A stretch of 64,000 nucleotides of DNA from Bacillota bacterium. GTDB lineage: Bacteria; Bacillota; Clostridia; Lachnospirales; Lachnospiraceae. This document shows positions 25,801 through 34,676 of this stretch, one piece after another. The notes under the pieces are model-generated. The model worked only from the letters and a program-made list of their open reading frames with translations. It made no database searches and was not told where the DNA came from. The position numbers and the translations under genes were made by a program. Every line of letters begins with the position of its first letter. Positions within the stretch are counted from its first letter, which is position 1. The DNA is taken from contig JAEWSH010000061.1 in NCBI GenBank assembly GCA_023398375.1, forward strand, positions 124,001 to 188,000. The letters are read 5' to 3'.

Positions 25801-26498
25801 ATCCATTCTGGTTTATTTCCGGATTCTCTAAAAGCCTCAACTACTTCTAATCGCTTAATGATTCTGGCACGCTTTTGTCCTGAAGAATCCTTTAAATCGC
25901 CTTTTAATTCTACTGCTTCCTTTTCAAGATCAATGGCATGAAGTAATTCTTTTATAGATTCCGCACCCATACCTACGCGGAACTTATTTCCCCATGTCTC
26001 TCTTGCGTCCTGATATTCTTTTTCAGATAATACTTGTTTATATTGAAGGTCTGTCTGACCAGCATCTAATACAATATAGGAGGCAAAGTATAATACCTTT
26101 TCCAATATCCTCGGAGATAGATCAAGAATAAGTCCCATTCTGCTTGGAATACCCTTGAAATACCAAATATGTGATACTGGTGCAGCAAGTTCAATATGCC
26201 CCATGCGCTCTCTACGAACATTAGCTTTCGTTACTTCGACACCGCAGCGATCGCAGACTACACCTTTATATCTGATCTTTTTATATTTACCACAATGGCA
26301 TTCCCAGTCTTTACTAGGTCCAAAAATTCTTTCACAGAACAAGCCATCTTTTTCTGGTTTTAATGTTCGATAATTGATTGTCTCAGGTTTTGTAACTTCG
26401 CCTCTTGACCAATCTCTAATTTTTTCCGGTGATGCTAATCCAATCTTAATTGCATCAAACGTCATAGGTTGGTAAACTTCATTATTTGTTTCTGACAT
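22872..26498 (-). CDS. rpoC: DNA-directed RNA polymerase subunit beta'
   Basis: A 1208-residue beta' subunit. The N-terminal zinc site has Cys67, Cys69, Cys82 and Cys85; the active-site loop NADFDGD is at 454-460 and chelates the catalytic Mg. A second zinc site (TCRSHIGICAKCYG) and the C-terminal region are intact. The ATG at 26498 lies 8 nt after GGAAGGAG; the GTG three codons earlier is too close to that site. It follows rpoB by 92 bp. Confidence 0.98.
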   Translation of the reverse strand: MSETNNEVYQPMTFDAIKIGLASPEKIRDWSRGEVTKPETINYRTLKPEKDGLFCERIFGPSKDWECHCGKYKKIRYKGVVCDRCGVEVTKANVRRERMGHIELAAPVSHIWYFKGIPSRMGLILDLSPRILEKVLYFASYIVLDAGQTDLQYKQVLSEKEYQDARETWGNKFRVGMGAESIKELLHAIDLEKEAVELKGDLKDSSGQKRARIIKRLEVVEAFRESGNKPEWMIMDVVPVIPPDLRPMVQLDGGRFATSDLNDLYRRIINRNNRLNRLLELGAPDIIVRNEKRMLQEAVDALIDNGRRGRPVTGPGNRALKSLSDMLKGKSGRFRQNLLGKRVDYSGRSVIVVGPELKIYQCGLPKEMAIELFKPFVMKELVAGGISQNIKNAKKLVERLDTQVWDVLEEVIKEHPVMLNRAPTLHRLGIQAFEPILVEGKAIKLHPLVCTAFNADFDGDQMAVHLPLSVEAQAECRFLLLSPNNLLKPSDGGPVAVPSQDMVLGIYYLTQERPGALGEGKSFKSVNEAILAYENKAVTLHTRINVRMSKTAPNGEVVTGNVESTMGRFIFNEIMPQDLGFVDRSNPENFLKLEVDFHVAKKGLKQILEKVINTHGATRTAEVLDDIKAIGYKYSTRAAMTVSISDMTVPSQKPAMIEQAQETVDRISQNYRRGLITDEERYRAVVDTWNETDKELTDVLLKGLDKYNNIFMMADSGARGSNQQIKQLAGMRGLMADTTGRTIELPIKSNFREGLDVLEYFMSAHGARKGLSDTALRTADSGYLTRRLVDVSQDLIIREIDCSEGKEEIPGMVVKAFMDGKETIEGLQDRLTGRYTCEEIKDNAGNVIVKRNHMITPKRAAQIMTVGVDANGEPIEKVKIRTILTCRSHIGICAKCYGANMSTGEPVQVGEAVGIIAAQSIGEPGTQLTMRTFHTGGVAGDDITQGLPRVEELFEARKPKGLAIIAEFGGVATIKDTKKKREVIITNDEIGESKAYLIPYGSRIKVLDGALLEAGDELTEGSVNPHDLLKIKGVRAVQDYMLCEVQRVYRLQGVEINDKHVEVIVRQMLKKIRIEDNGDTDFLPGTLVDILDFEDMNEELVKGGKELATGKQVMLGITKASLATNSFLSAASFQETTKVLTEAAIKGKVDPLIGLKENVIIGKLIPAGTGMKRYRTVTLDTDMDMQDTLTLSEDFDEDVIAISEESDM

Positions 26499-26590
26499 TT
26501 GTGGCACTCCTTCCGACTACGTTCTTATAGAAATGGCTTATAAAAAGCCATTTCTCTACACGAATTGATAATTATCAATCTCGTTAATTA

Positions 26591-29500
26591 CTATTCAAAA
26601 GAATCTTCCATTTCCATTTCATCTAAGTCTGCATCCAAATCTTCTTCTTCTTCGAAATCTTCCATTTCTTCCGTATCTTCTTCAGCAGCCACCAATTCTC
26701 CACTTGTGTGATCGAATTCTTGCTTTTGATATCCCATGGAGCCAAGTGATTCTTTTTCATAATCAATACTTCTGGAATCGCCTTCAATTTCAAAACGGTA
26801 ATCTGTTTCGGCATAGTCTATTGTCTCCATAATTTCAACTTCTGTCTGATCATCGCGGAGTACTTTTACATCAAGACCAAGTGATTGTAATTCTTTCAGC
26901 AACACCTTGAAAGATTCCGGAATTCCCGGTTCAGGAATATTCTCGCCCTTGATAATGGCTTCGTATGTCTTAACTCGACCAATGACATCATCTGATTTTA
27001 CTGTTAAGATTTCCTGTAAGGTATACGATGCTCCATAAGCCTCCAAAGCCCAAACTTCCATTTCACCAAATCTCTGTCCGCCGAATTGTGCTTTACCACC
27101 TAATGGTTGTTGTGTTACCAGGGAGTAAGGACCTGTAGAACGCGCATGAATCTTATCATCTACCAAATGGTGAAGTTTCAGATAATGCATATGACCAATT
27201 GTTACCGGACTGTCAAAATATTCTCCTGTCCTGCCGTCCCGGAGCCTTACTTTACCATCTCTGGAAATTGGAACGCCTTTCCAAAGATTTCTGTGTTCTC
27301 TGTGATCTGATAAATATTTCATTACTTCCGGAAGAAGCTCTTCTTTGTGTTTTGCCTCAAATTCTTCCCATGTAAGGTTTACATAATCATTAGCCAAATC
27401 AAGTGTATCCATGATATCAGACTCATTCGCACCATCAAATACAGGCGTTGCAATATTAAAGCCCAATGCCTTTGACGCGAGTGAAAGATGAATTTCAAGT
27501 ACCTGTCCGATGTTCATACGAGATGGTACGCCCAGAGGATTCAATACAATATCCAGCGGACGTCCGTTAGGCAGGTATGGCATATCCTCAACAGGTAATA
27601 CACGGGAAACAACACCCTTATTTCCGTGCCGTCCAGCCATCTTATCACCGACTGAAATCTTTCTCTTCTGTGCGATATAGATAACAACAGCTTGATTAAC
27701 ACCTGGTGATAATTCATCTCCATTCTCTCTTGTAAATACTTTTGCATCAACAACAATACCATATTCACCATGAGGAACTTTAAGAGATGTGTCTCTGACC
27801 TCTCTTGCTTTTTCTCCGAAGATCGCACGAAGAAGTCTCTCTTCAGCTGTTAATTCTGTTTCTCCTTTTGGTGTGACTTTACCGACTAAAATATCACCGG
27901 CACGAACTTCTGCACCAATACGGATAATACCTCTATCGTCCAAATCTTTTAATGCATCGTCACCGACACCAGGAACATCTCTTGTAATCTCTTCCGGTCC
28001 TAACTTGGTATCACGTGCTTCTGCTTCGTATTCTTCAATATGAACAGATGTATATACATCTTCTTGTACTAATCTTTCGCTAAGTAAAACGGCATCCTCA
28101 TAGTTATAACCTTCCCATGTCATAAAACCGATTAAAGGATTCTTTCCAAGACCAAGTTCCCCCTGCGCTGTAGATGGACCATCTGCAATTACACTGCCTT
28201 CTTCAACACGTTCGCCTTTAAATACAATAGGTTTCTGATTATAACAGTTACTTTGGTTACTTCTTGAAAATTTTGTTAATTTAAATACTTCTTTTTCTCC
28301 GTCATCGTAAGCGACTCTTATTTCTCTTGAAGATGAATATTCAACAACGCCTGGTTTTTTAGCAACACAACAAACACCTGAATCAACTGCTGCTTTTGGT
28401 TCCATACCGGTACCTACAACTGGTGCTTCTACAAATAGTAATGGTACTGCCTGGCGCTGCATGTTAGATCCCATAAGTGCACGGTTAGCATCATCATTCT
28501 CCAGGAAAGGAATCAATGCTGTAGCCACTGAGAACACCATCTTAGGAGATACATCCATGTAATCAAACATTGTCTTTGGATACTCCTGTGTTTCTTCGCG
28601 GTAACGTCCCGATACACTATTTCTTACAAAATAGCCTTCTTTATCCAACGCTTCATTTGCCTGAGCAACGTGATAATTATCTTCTTCATCTGCTGTCATA
28701 TAGATAACTTCATCCGTAACTCTGGGATTTTGCGGATCTGATTTATCAATTTTTCTATAAGGTGCTTCTACAAATCCATATTCATTAATTCTTGCATACG
28801 TTGCAAGTGAGTTGATCAGACCAATGTTCGGACCTTCCGGAGTTTCAATAGGGCACATTCTGCCATAATGAGAATAATGAACGTCACGTACCTCGAATCC
28901 GGCTCTATCTCTGCTAAGACCACCAGGTCCCAAAGCAGACAAACGTCTTTTATGTGTTAATTCACCCAGAGGATTATTCTGATCCATAAACTGAGACAAC
29001 TGCGAGGAGCCAAAGAATTCTTTTACAGCAGCCTGCACTGGTTTAATATTAATTAATACTTGTGGAGAGATCTCTTCTGCATCATGTGTCGTCATTCTCT
29101 CGCGAACTACTCTTTCCAATCTGGAAAGACCGATTCTGTACTGATTTTGCAATAACTCACCAACAGCTCTGATACGTCTGTTCCCTAAATGATCGATATC
29201 GTCATCTTTGCCTATGCCATACTCCAAGTGAATATTATAATTAATAGATGCTAAGATATCTTCTTTTGTAATATGCTTTGGAATCAATTCATGAATGTTC
29301 TTCTGAATTGCTTCCGCCAATTCTTCCGGTCTATCCCGAAACTCTTCTAAGATCTGCTGCAGTACCGGATAGTATACCAGTTCCGTCACTCCCAATTCTC
29401 TTGGATTACAGTCAACGAAACTCTTAATATCTACCATCATATTAGAAAGAATTTTTACATTTCTCTCCTCTGATTGGATCCACACAAAAGAAACTGCTGC

Positions 29501-30475
29501 ATTTTGAATCTTATCTGCAAGTTCTGCAGTAACTTTGTCGCCTGCGGCAGCAATTACTTCTCCGAATTGATCCACTACATCTTCTGCAAGAATTTGATGT
29601 CTGATCCTATTCTTTAAAGCTAATTTCTTATTGAATTTATATCTTCCGACTTTAGCTAAATCATATCTTCTAGGGTCAAAGAACATTGCAGTAATAAGAC
29701 TTTCTGCACTTTCAACGCTTAACGGTTCGCCTGGACGAATTTTTTTATATAATTCTAAAAGACCTTCTTGATAATTTTCAGAAACGTCTTTGGAAAAACT
29801 TGCTTCAATTTTAGGTTCATCACCAAATAATTCTCTGATTTCATCATTCGTACCCACGCCAAGGGCTCTGATCAGAACCGTAATAGGTACTTTCCTTGTT
29901 CTATCTACACGAACGTAAAAAATATCATTGGAATCAGTCTCATATTCCAACCATGCACCACGATTTGGAATCACTGTAGATGAATACAGCGTCTTACCGA
30001 TCTTATCGTGTCCGATTGCATAGTAGATACCAGGCGAACGTACCAACTGGCTGACAATGACTCTTTCTGCTCCGTTGATAACGAAAGTACCTGTTGCTGT
30101 CATAAGTGGAAGGTCGCCCATAAAGATTTCATGTTCGCTGATTTCTTCTTTTTCCTTATTATATAAACGAACTTTTACCTTTAAAGGAGCTGCATATGTC
30201 GCATCTCTTTCCTTACATTTCTCAATAGAATACTTAACTTCATCTTCACACAACTCAAAGTCCACGAATTCCAGACTCATGTGCCCGCTGTAATCCGCTA
30301 TTGGAGAGATATCATCAAAAACTTCTTTCAGACCCTCTTCTAAAAACCACTTATAAGAGTCCTTCTGAACCTCTATAAGGTTAGGCATCTCCAATACCTC
30401 TTTTTGCCGTGAGTAACTCATACGTATATTCTTGCCTGAAGCAATAGGACGTATTCTGTTCTTTTCCATTGACAT
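26591..30475 (-). CDS. rpoB: DNA-directed RNA polymerase subunit beta
   Basis: A 1294-residue beta subunit. The rifampicin pocket reads SSQLSQFMDQNNPLGELTHK followed by RRLSALGPGG, with the Asp, His and Ser positions that confer sensitivity in wild-type form. The C-terminal part has LNPLGVPSRMNIGQ and ends in an unusually long acidic tail (EEMEDFEEEEDLDADLDEME), a clostridial trait. It is preceded by an attenuator-like hairpin and its own promoter in the 241-bp gap after rplL. The second Met (MEKNRIRP) could also be the start. Confidence 0.98.
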   Translation of the reverse strand: MSMEKNRIRPIASGKNIRMSYSRQKEVLEMPNLIEVQKDSYKWFLEEGLKEVFDDISPIADYSGHMSLEFVDFELCEDEVKYSIEKCKERDATYAAPLKVKVRLYNKEKEEISEHEIFMGDLPLMTATGTFVINGAERVIVSQLVRSPGIYYAIGHDKIGKTLYSSTVIPNRGAWLEYETDSNDIFYVRVDRTRKVPITVLIRALGVGTNDEIRELFGDEPKIEASFSKDVSENYQEGLLELYKKIRPGEPLSVESAESLITAMFFDPRRYDLAKVGRYKFNKKLALKNRIRHQILAEDVVDQFGEVIAAAGDKVTAELADKIQNAAVSFVWIQSEERNVKILSNMMVDIKSFVDCNPRELGVTELVYYPVLQQILEEFRDRPEELAEAIQKNIHELIPKHITKEDILASINYNIHLEYGIGKDDDIDHLGNRRIRAVGELLQNQYRIGLSRLERVVRERMTTHDAEEISPQVLINIKPVQAAVKEFFGSSQLSQFMDQNNPLGELTHKRRLSALGPGGLSRDRAGFEVRDVHYSHYGRMCPIETPEGPNIGLINSLATYARINEYGFVEAPYRKIDKSDPQNPRVTDEVIYMTADEEDNYHVAQANEALDKEGYFVRNSVSGRYREETQEYPKTMFDYMDVSPKMVFSVATALIPFLENDDANRALMGSNMQRQAVPLLFVEAPVVGTGMEPKAAVDSGVCCVAKKPGVVEYSSSREIRVAYDDGEKEVFKLTKFSRSNQSNCYNQKPIVFKGERVEEGSVIADGPSTAQGELGLGKNPLIGFMTWEGYNYEDAVLLSERLVQEDVYTSVHIEEYEAEARDTKLGPEEITRDVPGVGDDALKDLDDRGIIRIGAEVRAGDILVGKVTPKGETELTAEERLLRAIFGEKAREVRDTSLKVPHGEYGIVVDAKVFTRENGDELSPGVNQAVVIYIAQKRKISVGDKMAGRHGNKGVVSRVLPVEDMPYLPNGRPLDIVLNPLGVPSRMNIGQVLEIHLSLASKALGFNIATPVFDGANESDIMDTLDLANDYVNLTWEEFEAKHKEELLPEVMKYLSDHREHRNLWKGVPISRDGKVRLRDGRTGEYFDSPVTIGHMHYLKLHHLVDDKIHARSTGPYSLVTQQPLGGKAQFGGQRFGEMEVWALEAYGASYTLQEILTVKSDDVIGRVKTYEAIIKGENIPEPGIPESFKVLLKELQSLGLDVKVLRDDQTEVEIMETIDYAETDYRFEIEGDSRSIDYEKESLGSMGYQKQEFDHTSGELVAAEEDTEEMEDFEEEEDLDADLDEMEMEDSFE

Positions 30476-30562
30476 TTCACCCCGTTCTTTATGATTTTAA
30501 GCTTTCATCGCATATTTTTGCGCATAAAAATAAGCCTACCACACCACAATAGTGCACTATCC

Positions 30563-30591
30563 ATCCTATCACAAATAATTTTAGAAGTCAA
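30563..30591 (-). promoter_or_regulatory. internal promoter of rpoBC
   Basis: TTGACT (30586-30591), 17 nt, TAGGAT (30563-30568) on the minus strand, about 90 nt before rpoB and downstream of the rplL terminator hairpin. Confidence 0.6.
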
Positions 30592-30665
30592 CCACAAAAA
30601 TTTAAAATTATCTCTGATAGTATACATATTAGTAGACTGTTCTTATATTATTAAAATTCTAAAGC

Positions 30666-30704
30666 AAAAATCTCAATCGCTCTTGCATAGCAATTGAGAT
30701 TTTT
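30666..30704 (-). terminator. attenuator/terminator between rplL and rpoB
   Basis: AAAAATCTCAAT and ATTGAGATTTTT form a perfect 12-bp stem around a 15-nt loop, ending in a T run, 13 nt after the rplL stop codon. Partial termination here would lower polymerase synthesis relative to L7/L12, as is known for other bacteria. Confidence 0.75.
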
Positions 30705-30716
30705 GTTATTTCAAAA

Positions 30717-31094
30717 CTATTTAAGAGTAGCTTTAGCACCTTCTGCTTCAAGTTTTGCTTTCAGCTCATCTGCTTCTGCCTTGCTAGCTGCTTCTTTCAC
30801 AATTTTTGGAGCTCCGTCAACTAAGTCTTTCGCTTCTTTGAGTCCAAGTCCTGTAGCTTCACGAACAACTTTGATAACCTTAACTTTGTTTGGTCCAACT
30901 TCTGTTAACTCTACATCAAATTCAGTCTTTTCTTCTGCTGCTTCGCCAGCGCCTGCTGCAGCTGCTGCTACAACAACACCTGCTGCTGCTGAAACACCGA
31001 ATTCTTCTTCACATGCTTTTACTAATTCGTTTAATTCTAATACTGTTAACTCTTTAACAGCGTCAATGATTTCTTGAGTTGATAATTTTGCCAT
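30717..31094 (-). CDS. rplL: 50S ribosomal protein L7/L12
   Basis: A 125-residue L7/L12, the stalk protein that recruits translation GTPases. It has the N-terminal dimerisation helices (TQEIIDAVKELTVLELNELV), an Ala/Gly hinge (about 38-52) and the conserved C-terminal domain (TGLGLKEAKDLVDGAPKIVK). Length is normal. It lies 55 bp after rplJ and is followed by a terminator hairpin. Confidence 0.97.
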   Translation of the reverse strand: MAKLSTQEIIDAVKELTVLELNELVKACEEEFGVSAAAGVVVAAAAAGAGEAAEEKTEFDVELTEVGPNKVKVIKVVREATGLGLKEAKDLVDGAPKIVKEAASKAEADELKAKLEAEGAKATLK

Positions 31095-31149
31095 TTCTAA
31101 TTTACCTCCATTTAATTTTGAGTACTATTTAATACTCTATCATAGTTTC

Positions 31150-31698
31150 TTATTCTGCTGCTGTAGTTTCTTCAGGTGCCGGTGCTGCTGCTTCTTCTTC
31201 TGTTGCTCCGGATACACCATTCTTCTCTGCCACTTGGTTGATAACACGTGCAAAGTTTGTAATTGGTGATTGTAAGCTTCCAAGTAATTTTGAAAGAAGT
31301 TCTTCTCTTGAAGGAATCGTTGCAATATTTGCAATACCAGCTGCATCGTAAACAATTCCCTCTACGATACCAGCTTTTACTTCAAGTGCCGGTGCTGTCT
31401 TTGCAAATTTACAAATAATTCTGGATGGTGCTGTAGCATCCTCTTTGGAAATAGCTACGGCACTCGGTCCTTCAAGATACTGAGTCAAGACTTCTAAATC
31501 AGTTCCTTTGAAAGCCAAAGTCATCATAGTGTTTTTGTAAACCTTGTAAGTAATGCCTGCTTCACGAAGCTCTTTACGAAGTCGTGTGTCTTGTTCTACT
31601 GTAAGTCCACGATAGTCAACTAACACAGCCGATTGCGCATCTTTGATGTTGGAAGAAATTTCTTCTACTATAGGTTGCTTTAATTCGATTTTTGCCAT
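31150..31698 (-). CDS. rplJ: 50S ribosomal protein L10
   Basis: A 182-residue L10, which anchors the L7/L12 stalk. The protein starts MAKIELKQPIVEEISSNIKD and has SAVLVDYRGLTVEQ; the C-terminal tail is Ala/Glu-rich. The start at 31698 follows AAGGAGG; the longer reading frame from 31815 lies in the structured leader and is not protein-coding. It heads the rplJ-rplL unit behind its own promoter. Confidence 0.97.
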   Translation of the reverse strand: MAKIELKQPIVEEISSNIKDAQSAVLVDYRGLTVEQDTRLRKELREAGITYKVYKNTMMTLAFKGTDLEVLTQYLEGPSAVAISKEDATAPSRIICKFAKTAPALEVKAGIVEGIVYDAAGIANIATIPSREELLSKLLGSLQSPITNFARVINQVAEKNGVSGATEEEAAAPAPEETTAAE

Positions 31699-31739
31699 TT
31701 TCTTTACCTCCTTATAGATTTCATTGCCGATCAGGAGTT

Positions 31740-31886
31740 TATATAAAAAACCCTCTTGTAAGACAAGAGGGTTCAAAGTCATAATAAGTAAACTCTTTCT
31801 CTCCTCGGTAGGCATACTATTATGTCAATCAAAATCCATCAGGAATTTTATTAACACCTACTGTCTTCGGCATGGTCACAATAACC
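31740..31886 (-). ncRNA. L10 leader (ribosomal protein autoregulatory element)
   Basis: The rplJ leader carries the L10-leader landmarks GAAGACAGTAGGTG and, further on, GCCTACCGAGG, which pair as AGTAGG/CCTACC, followed by a terminator-type hairpin CCCTCTTGT/ACAAGAGGG with TTTTTT (31745-31771). In other Firmicutes the L10-L12 complex binds this RNA and promotes termination. Assigned from motif memory, not from a covariance search. Confidence 0.8.
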
Positions 31887-31892
31887 TTTATT

Positions 31893-31921
31893 AATCTATC
31901 ACATCATTCTGTATCTGTCAA
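31893..31921 (-). promoter_or_regulatory. promoter of rplJ-rplL
   Basis: TTGACA (31916-31921), 17 nt, TAGATT (31893-31898) on the minus strand, between the capA-like stop and the L10 leader. Confidence 0.75.
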
Positions 31922-31938
31922 GTACCCTTATACATTTT

Positions 31939-33231
31939 TTATTTGGTAACATATCCATTTTCATCTATCGTAACATCGGTAGATAATTCCCGCATGTTCT
32001 GCAGCACTCTTGCTTTCTCGCTGCCATCCAGCATAATAGTCTTGCATCCTGATTGTAAACATGGAATAAATTGATATTTCTGTGTGCCCTCTTTATTAAT
32101 AGTCACTTTCACCATTCCCGTATCTATTGTTTTCGAATTGAACCAAAAATTACCAAGACTATAAATTACAGGTACATCCCCTACATATTCGATTTTTTGC
32201 AGGCAGTGCGGATGATCTCCTACAATAAGATCCGCACCGGCTTCTACATAAAGAGGTGCCTGCTCCTTTTGTGCCCAATCAATCGTCGTTTCATTTTCCG
32301 TTCCCCAGTGTACATATACAATCACAAAATCGCTATTGGCCTTGGCTTCTTTAATTGCCACACACAACGCTTCCGGATCCTTGCAGCGAAAAACACCTGC
32401 CGTATTTTCAGCCGCCCCTCTGGTATCCGGATTTTCAACACGCTCTATTTGTGTGGCTGATAAAAAAGCAATTTTCATATCATTGGCAATAAAATACACT
32501 GGCCGGGCTGCCTCTTTTATATTTTGTCCAGCTCCCACATAGGGAATAGACGCACCTTTTAATGTATCCATGCTGTCTAATAAGGAAATTTCCCCATAGT
32601 CATATGCATGATTATTTGCGAGGGAAACAATATCCGCACCAATGTCCTGCAGAATTTTTACATGTTCCGGCTTTCCCCTGAATGTATATGTCTTGTTAGG
32701 AGTTGGTGTTCCTCGTGTTGTAAAGGTGCATTCGTTATTCAGCATAAAAATATCAGCATTTCTCATTTCATCTATTAAATCGGAAGACATACACTGTGTT
32801 ATGTCAGAGCCTGCGTTTTTATAGGAATTCATAATCGTATAAGAGTCGTCGAACATAATATCACCTGCAAACGCGATCGTAATCATATCTTTACTTGCAG
32901 TTTCTTTTGCATAAATATTTTGTTCTTTCATTTTTTCAGGTTCTGATAAAATATCAGCATATTTACCCGTTGGTGTTACTGTCTGAACTTTTTGTTCTCC
33001 AGATATTCCAAACGGGAATGCCTCTACTAATATCTGCTCACTGTCGCTGGCTAATTGGCTTAAACCGTCACTGATACCGTTCATTCGTATCGCATAAATT
33101 GTCATCAAAGCAATACTTCCCGTAAGAAGTACGCAGAAAAATACAGAAAGGAACAATATTACCTGCTTCTTTCTTCTTTTTCTTGCCATTCTTTTTTTAC
33201 GCGCCATCTCTTTCGCTCTTATTCTATGCAA
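31939..33231 (-). CDS. CapA/PgsA-like metallophosphatase-fold protein
   Basis: A 430-residue membrane-anchored protein. A very basic start (RKKRMARKRRKKQ) leads to one membrane helix (about 24-46), and an extracellular CapA-type domain begins near residue 120: IAFAGDIMFDDS, LNNECTFTTRGTP, VSLANNHAYDYG, VYVHWGTEN, VGDHPHCLQ and IYSLGNFWF, with the metal-binding Asp, Asn and His residues kept. CapA proteins act in poly-gamma-glutamate capsule synthesis, but many homologues have unknown roles, and no PgsB/PgsC partner is here. The start may be TTG at 33231 (AGAGGA upstream) or ATG at 33207. It sits unusually between rplA and rplJ. Confidence 0.8.
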   Translation of the reverse strand: MHRIRAKEMARKKRMARKRRKKQVILFLSVFFCVLLTGSIALMTIYAIRMNGISDGLSQLASDSEQILVEAFPFGISGEQKVQTVTPTGKYADILSEPEKMKEQNIYAKETASKDMITIAFAGDIMFDDSYTIMNSYKNAGSDITQCMSSDLIDEMRNADIFMLNNECTFTTRGTPTPNKTYTFRGKPEHVKILQDIGADIVSLANNHAYDYGEISLLDSMDTLKGASIPYVGAGQNIKEAARPVYFIANDMKIAFLSATQIERVENPDTRGAAENTAGVFRCKDPEALCVAIKEAKANSDFVIVYVHWGTENETTIDWAQKEQAPLYVEAGADLIVGDHPHCLQKIEYVGDVPVIYSLGNFWFNSKTIDTGMVKVTINKEGTQKYQFIPCLQSGCKTIMLDGSEKARVLQNMRELSTDVTIDENGYVTK

Positions 33232-33298
33232 TTCTTTTTATCCTCTATTCATAAAATACTCTGTGCTGTTTGCGCTTCACTGCTTCCACGCCACTCGC

Positions 33299-33334
33299 AC
33301 AAGCAAAACCTCGAAAAATCTTTATTTTGCTTGT
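33299..33334 (-). repeat. inverted repeat in capA-like leader
   Basis: ACAAGCAAAA and TTTTGCTTGT form a perfect 10-bp inverted repeat with a 16-nt loop, starting a few bases after the putative -10 box of the capA-like gene. It would be the first structure in its transcript. Confidence 0.6.
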
Positions 33335-33340
33335 ACGTAC

Positions 33341-33368
33341 AGTATAACATATATTTAGATATATGCAA
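33341..33368 (-). promoter_or_regulatory. putative promoter of the capA-like gene
   Basis: TTGCAT (33363-33368), 16 nt, TATACT (33341-33346) on the minus strand. The -35 box overlaps the T run of the rplA terminator. Confidence 0.55.
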
Positions 33369-33398
33369 AAAGGCAGGTGCATAATGCATCTGCCTTTA
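33365..33398 (-). terminator. intrinsic terminator of rplA
   Basis: On the minus strand AAAGGCAG and CTGCCTTT pair, with an inner TGCAT/ATGCA pairing, followed by TTTTTG. It lies shortly after the rplA stop and separates rplK-rplA from the capA-like gene. Confidence 0.8.
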
Positions 33399-33410
33399 AA
33401 TTTATTTTGT

Positions 33411-34100
33411 TTAGAATTTGTTTGTATTAATTCTTACACCAGGACCCATTGTTGAAGTAAGCGTAATACTTTTTAAATACTGCCCTTTCACTGCACTTGG
33501 TTTTGCTTTTTGAATGGCATCCATTAATGCATTGAAATTTTCCTTTAACTTTTCTTCTTCGAAAGAAGCTTTTCCTACTGGTACATGAATGATATTTGTT
33601 TTATCGAGTCTGTACTCGATCTTACCTGCTTTGATATCATTAATCGCTTTTGTAACGTCCATTGTTACTGTACCAGCTTTAGGATTTGGCATTAAACCTT
33701 TTGGTCCAAGTACTTTACCAAGACGTCCAACAACACCCATCATATCTGGCGTAGCTACTACAACATCAAAATCCAACCATCCTTCATTCTGAATCTTTGG
33801 AATGAGTTCATCTCCACCAACGAAATCTGCTCCTGCCGCTTCTGCTTCAGTAACTTTCTCGCCTTTTGCAAAAACTAAAACCTTAACGGTTTTACCTGTT
33901 CCGTTTGGCAATACAACTGCACCACGAATTTGCTGTTCTGCATGGCGTCCGTCACAGCCAGTTCTGATATGAAGTTCAACAGTTTCATCAAACTTAGCTG
34001 TAGCATTTTTTTTCACTAAAGCAATCGCTTCGCTTGGTTCGTATTGGATTGTGCGATCAACTAACTTAGCTGCTTCTTTATATTTTTTTCCGTGTTTCAT
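33411..34100 (-). CDS. rplA: 50S ribosomal protein L1
   Basis: A 229-residue L1, part of the mobile stalk at the E site. Signature parts are HGKKYKEAAKLVDR, the conserved GRLGKVLGPKGLMPNPK and the C-terminal TSTMGPGVRIN. Normal length. AGGAGG precedes the ATG. It follows rplK by 86 bp and is the last gene of this transcript. Confidence 0.98.
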   Translation of the reverse strand: MKHGKKYKEAAKLVDRTIQYEPSEAIALVKKNATAKFDETVELHIRTGCDGRHAEQQIRGAVVLPNGTGKTVKVLVFAKGEKVTEAEAAGADFVGGDELIPKIQNEGWLDFDVVVATPDMMGVVGRLGKVLGPKGLMPNPKAGTVTMDVTKAINDIKAGKIEYRLDKTNIIHVPVGKASFEEEKLKENFNALMDAIQKAKPSAVKGQYLKSITLTSTMGPGVRINTNKF

Positions 34101-34186
34101 TTCTAATTACCTCCTGTGGTATTATGGCGGTGTGCATTATGCACTCCTCCCACTTATATTATTCTGCTACTATGAATCTCTTAGAA

Positions 34187-34612
34187 TTAGTCTTCTACAG
34201 TGATTCCCATACTTCTTGCTGTACCAGCAATCATGCTCATTGCTGACTCTAAAGATGATGCATTTAAGTCTGGCATCTTCAGCTCTGCAATTTCTTGGAT
34301 CTTAGCTTTTGAAATTGTAGCTACCTTTGTTTTGTTAGGTACGCCTGAACCTGATTTAATGTTGCAAGCTTTTTTAAGAAGTACTGCAGCAGGTGGAGTT
34401 TTTGTAACAAAACTGAAACTTCTGTCTGCGTATACAGTAATAACAACAGGGATGATTAAATCTCCTTGATCTGCTGTTCTTGCATTGAATTGTTTTGTAA
34501 ATTCAACGATGTTTACACCATGTTGTCCAAGTGCTGGTCCAACCGGTGGAGCCGGTGTTGCTTTGCCAGCAGGAATCTGTAATTTGATATATCCGGTTAC
34601 TTTTTTTGCCAT
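34187..34612 (-). CDS. rplK: 50S ribosomal protein L11
   Basis: A 141-residue L11, at the GTPase-associated centre. The N-terminal PPVGPALGQHGVNIVEF and the C-terminal rRNA-binding domain (KTPPAAVLLKKA, ELKMPDLNA) are intact. TAGGAGGTG lies upstream of the ATG. Confidence 0.98.
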   Translation of the reverse strand: MAKKVTGYIKLQIPAGKATPAPPVGPALGQHGVNIVEFTKQFNARTADQGDLIIPVVITVYADRSFSFVTKTPPAAVLLKKACNIKSGSGVPNKTKVATISKAKIQEIAELKMPDLNASSLESAMSMIAGTARSMGITVED

Positions 34613-34676
34613 TTTTCGGCACCTCCTAAATTTGTGGTATTTTTGGCGGCATAGAATTCATGATTCGAATTCATCT

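Noticed and set aside
29000..29100. Rifampicin resistance in rpoB
   Set aside because: The key positions in the pocket (Asp, His, Ser) match the sensitive sequence.
31699..31815. N-terminal extension of L10
   Set aside because: The frame is open by chance through the L10 leader and its terminator hairpin; the proper start has AAGGAGG.
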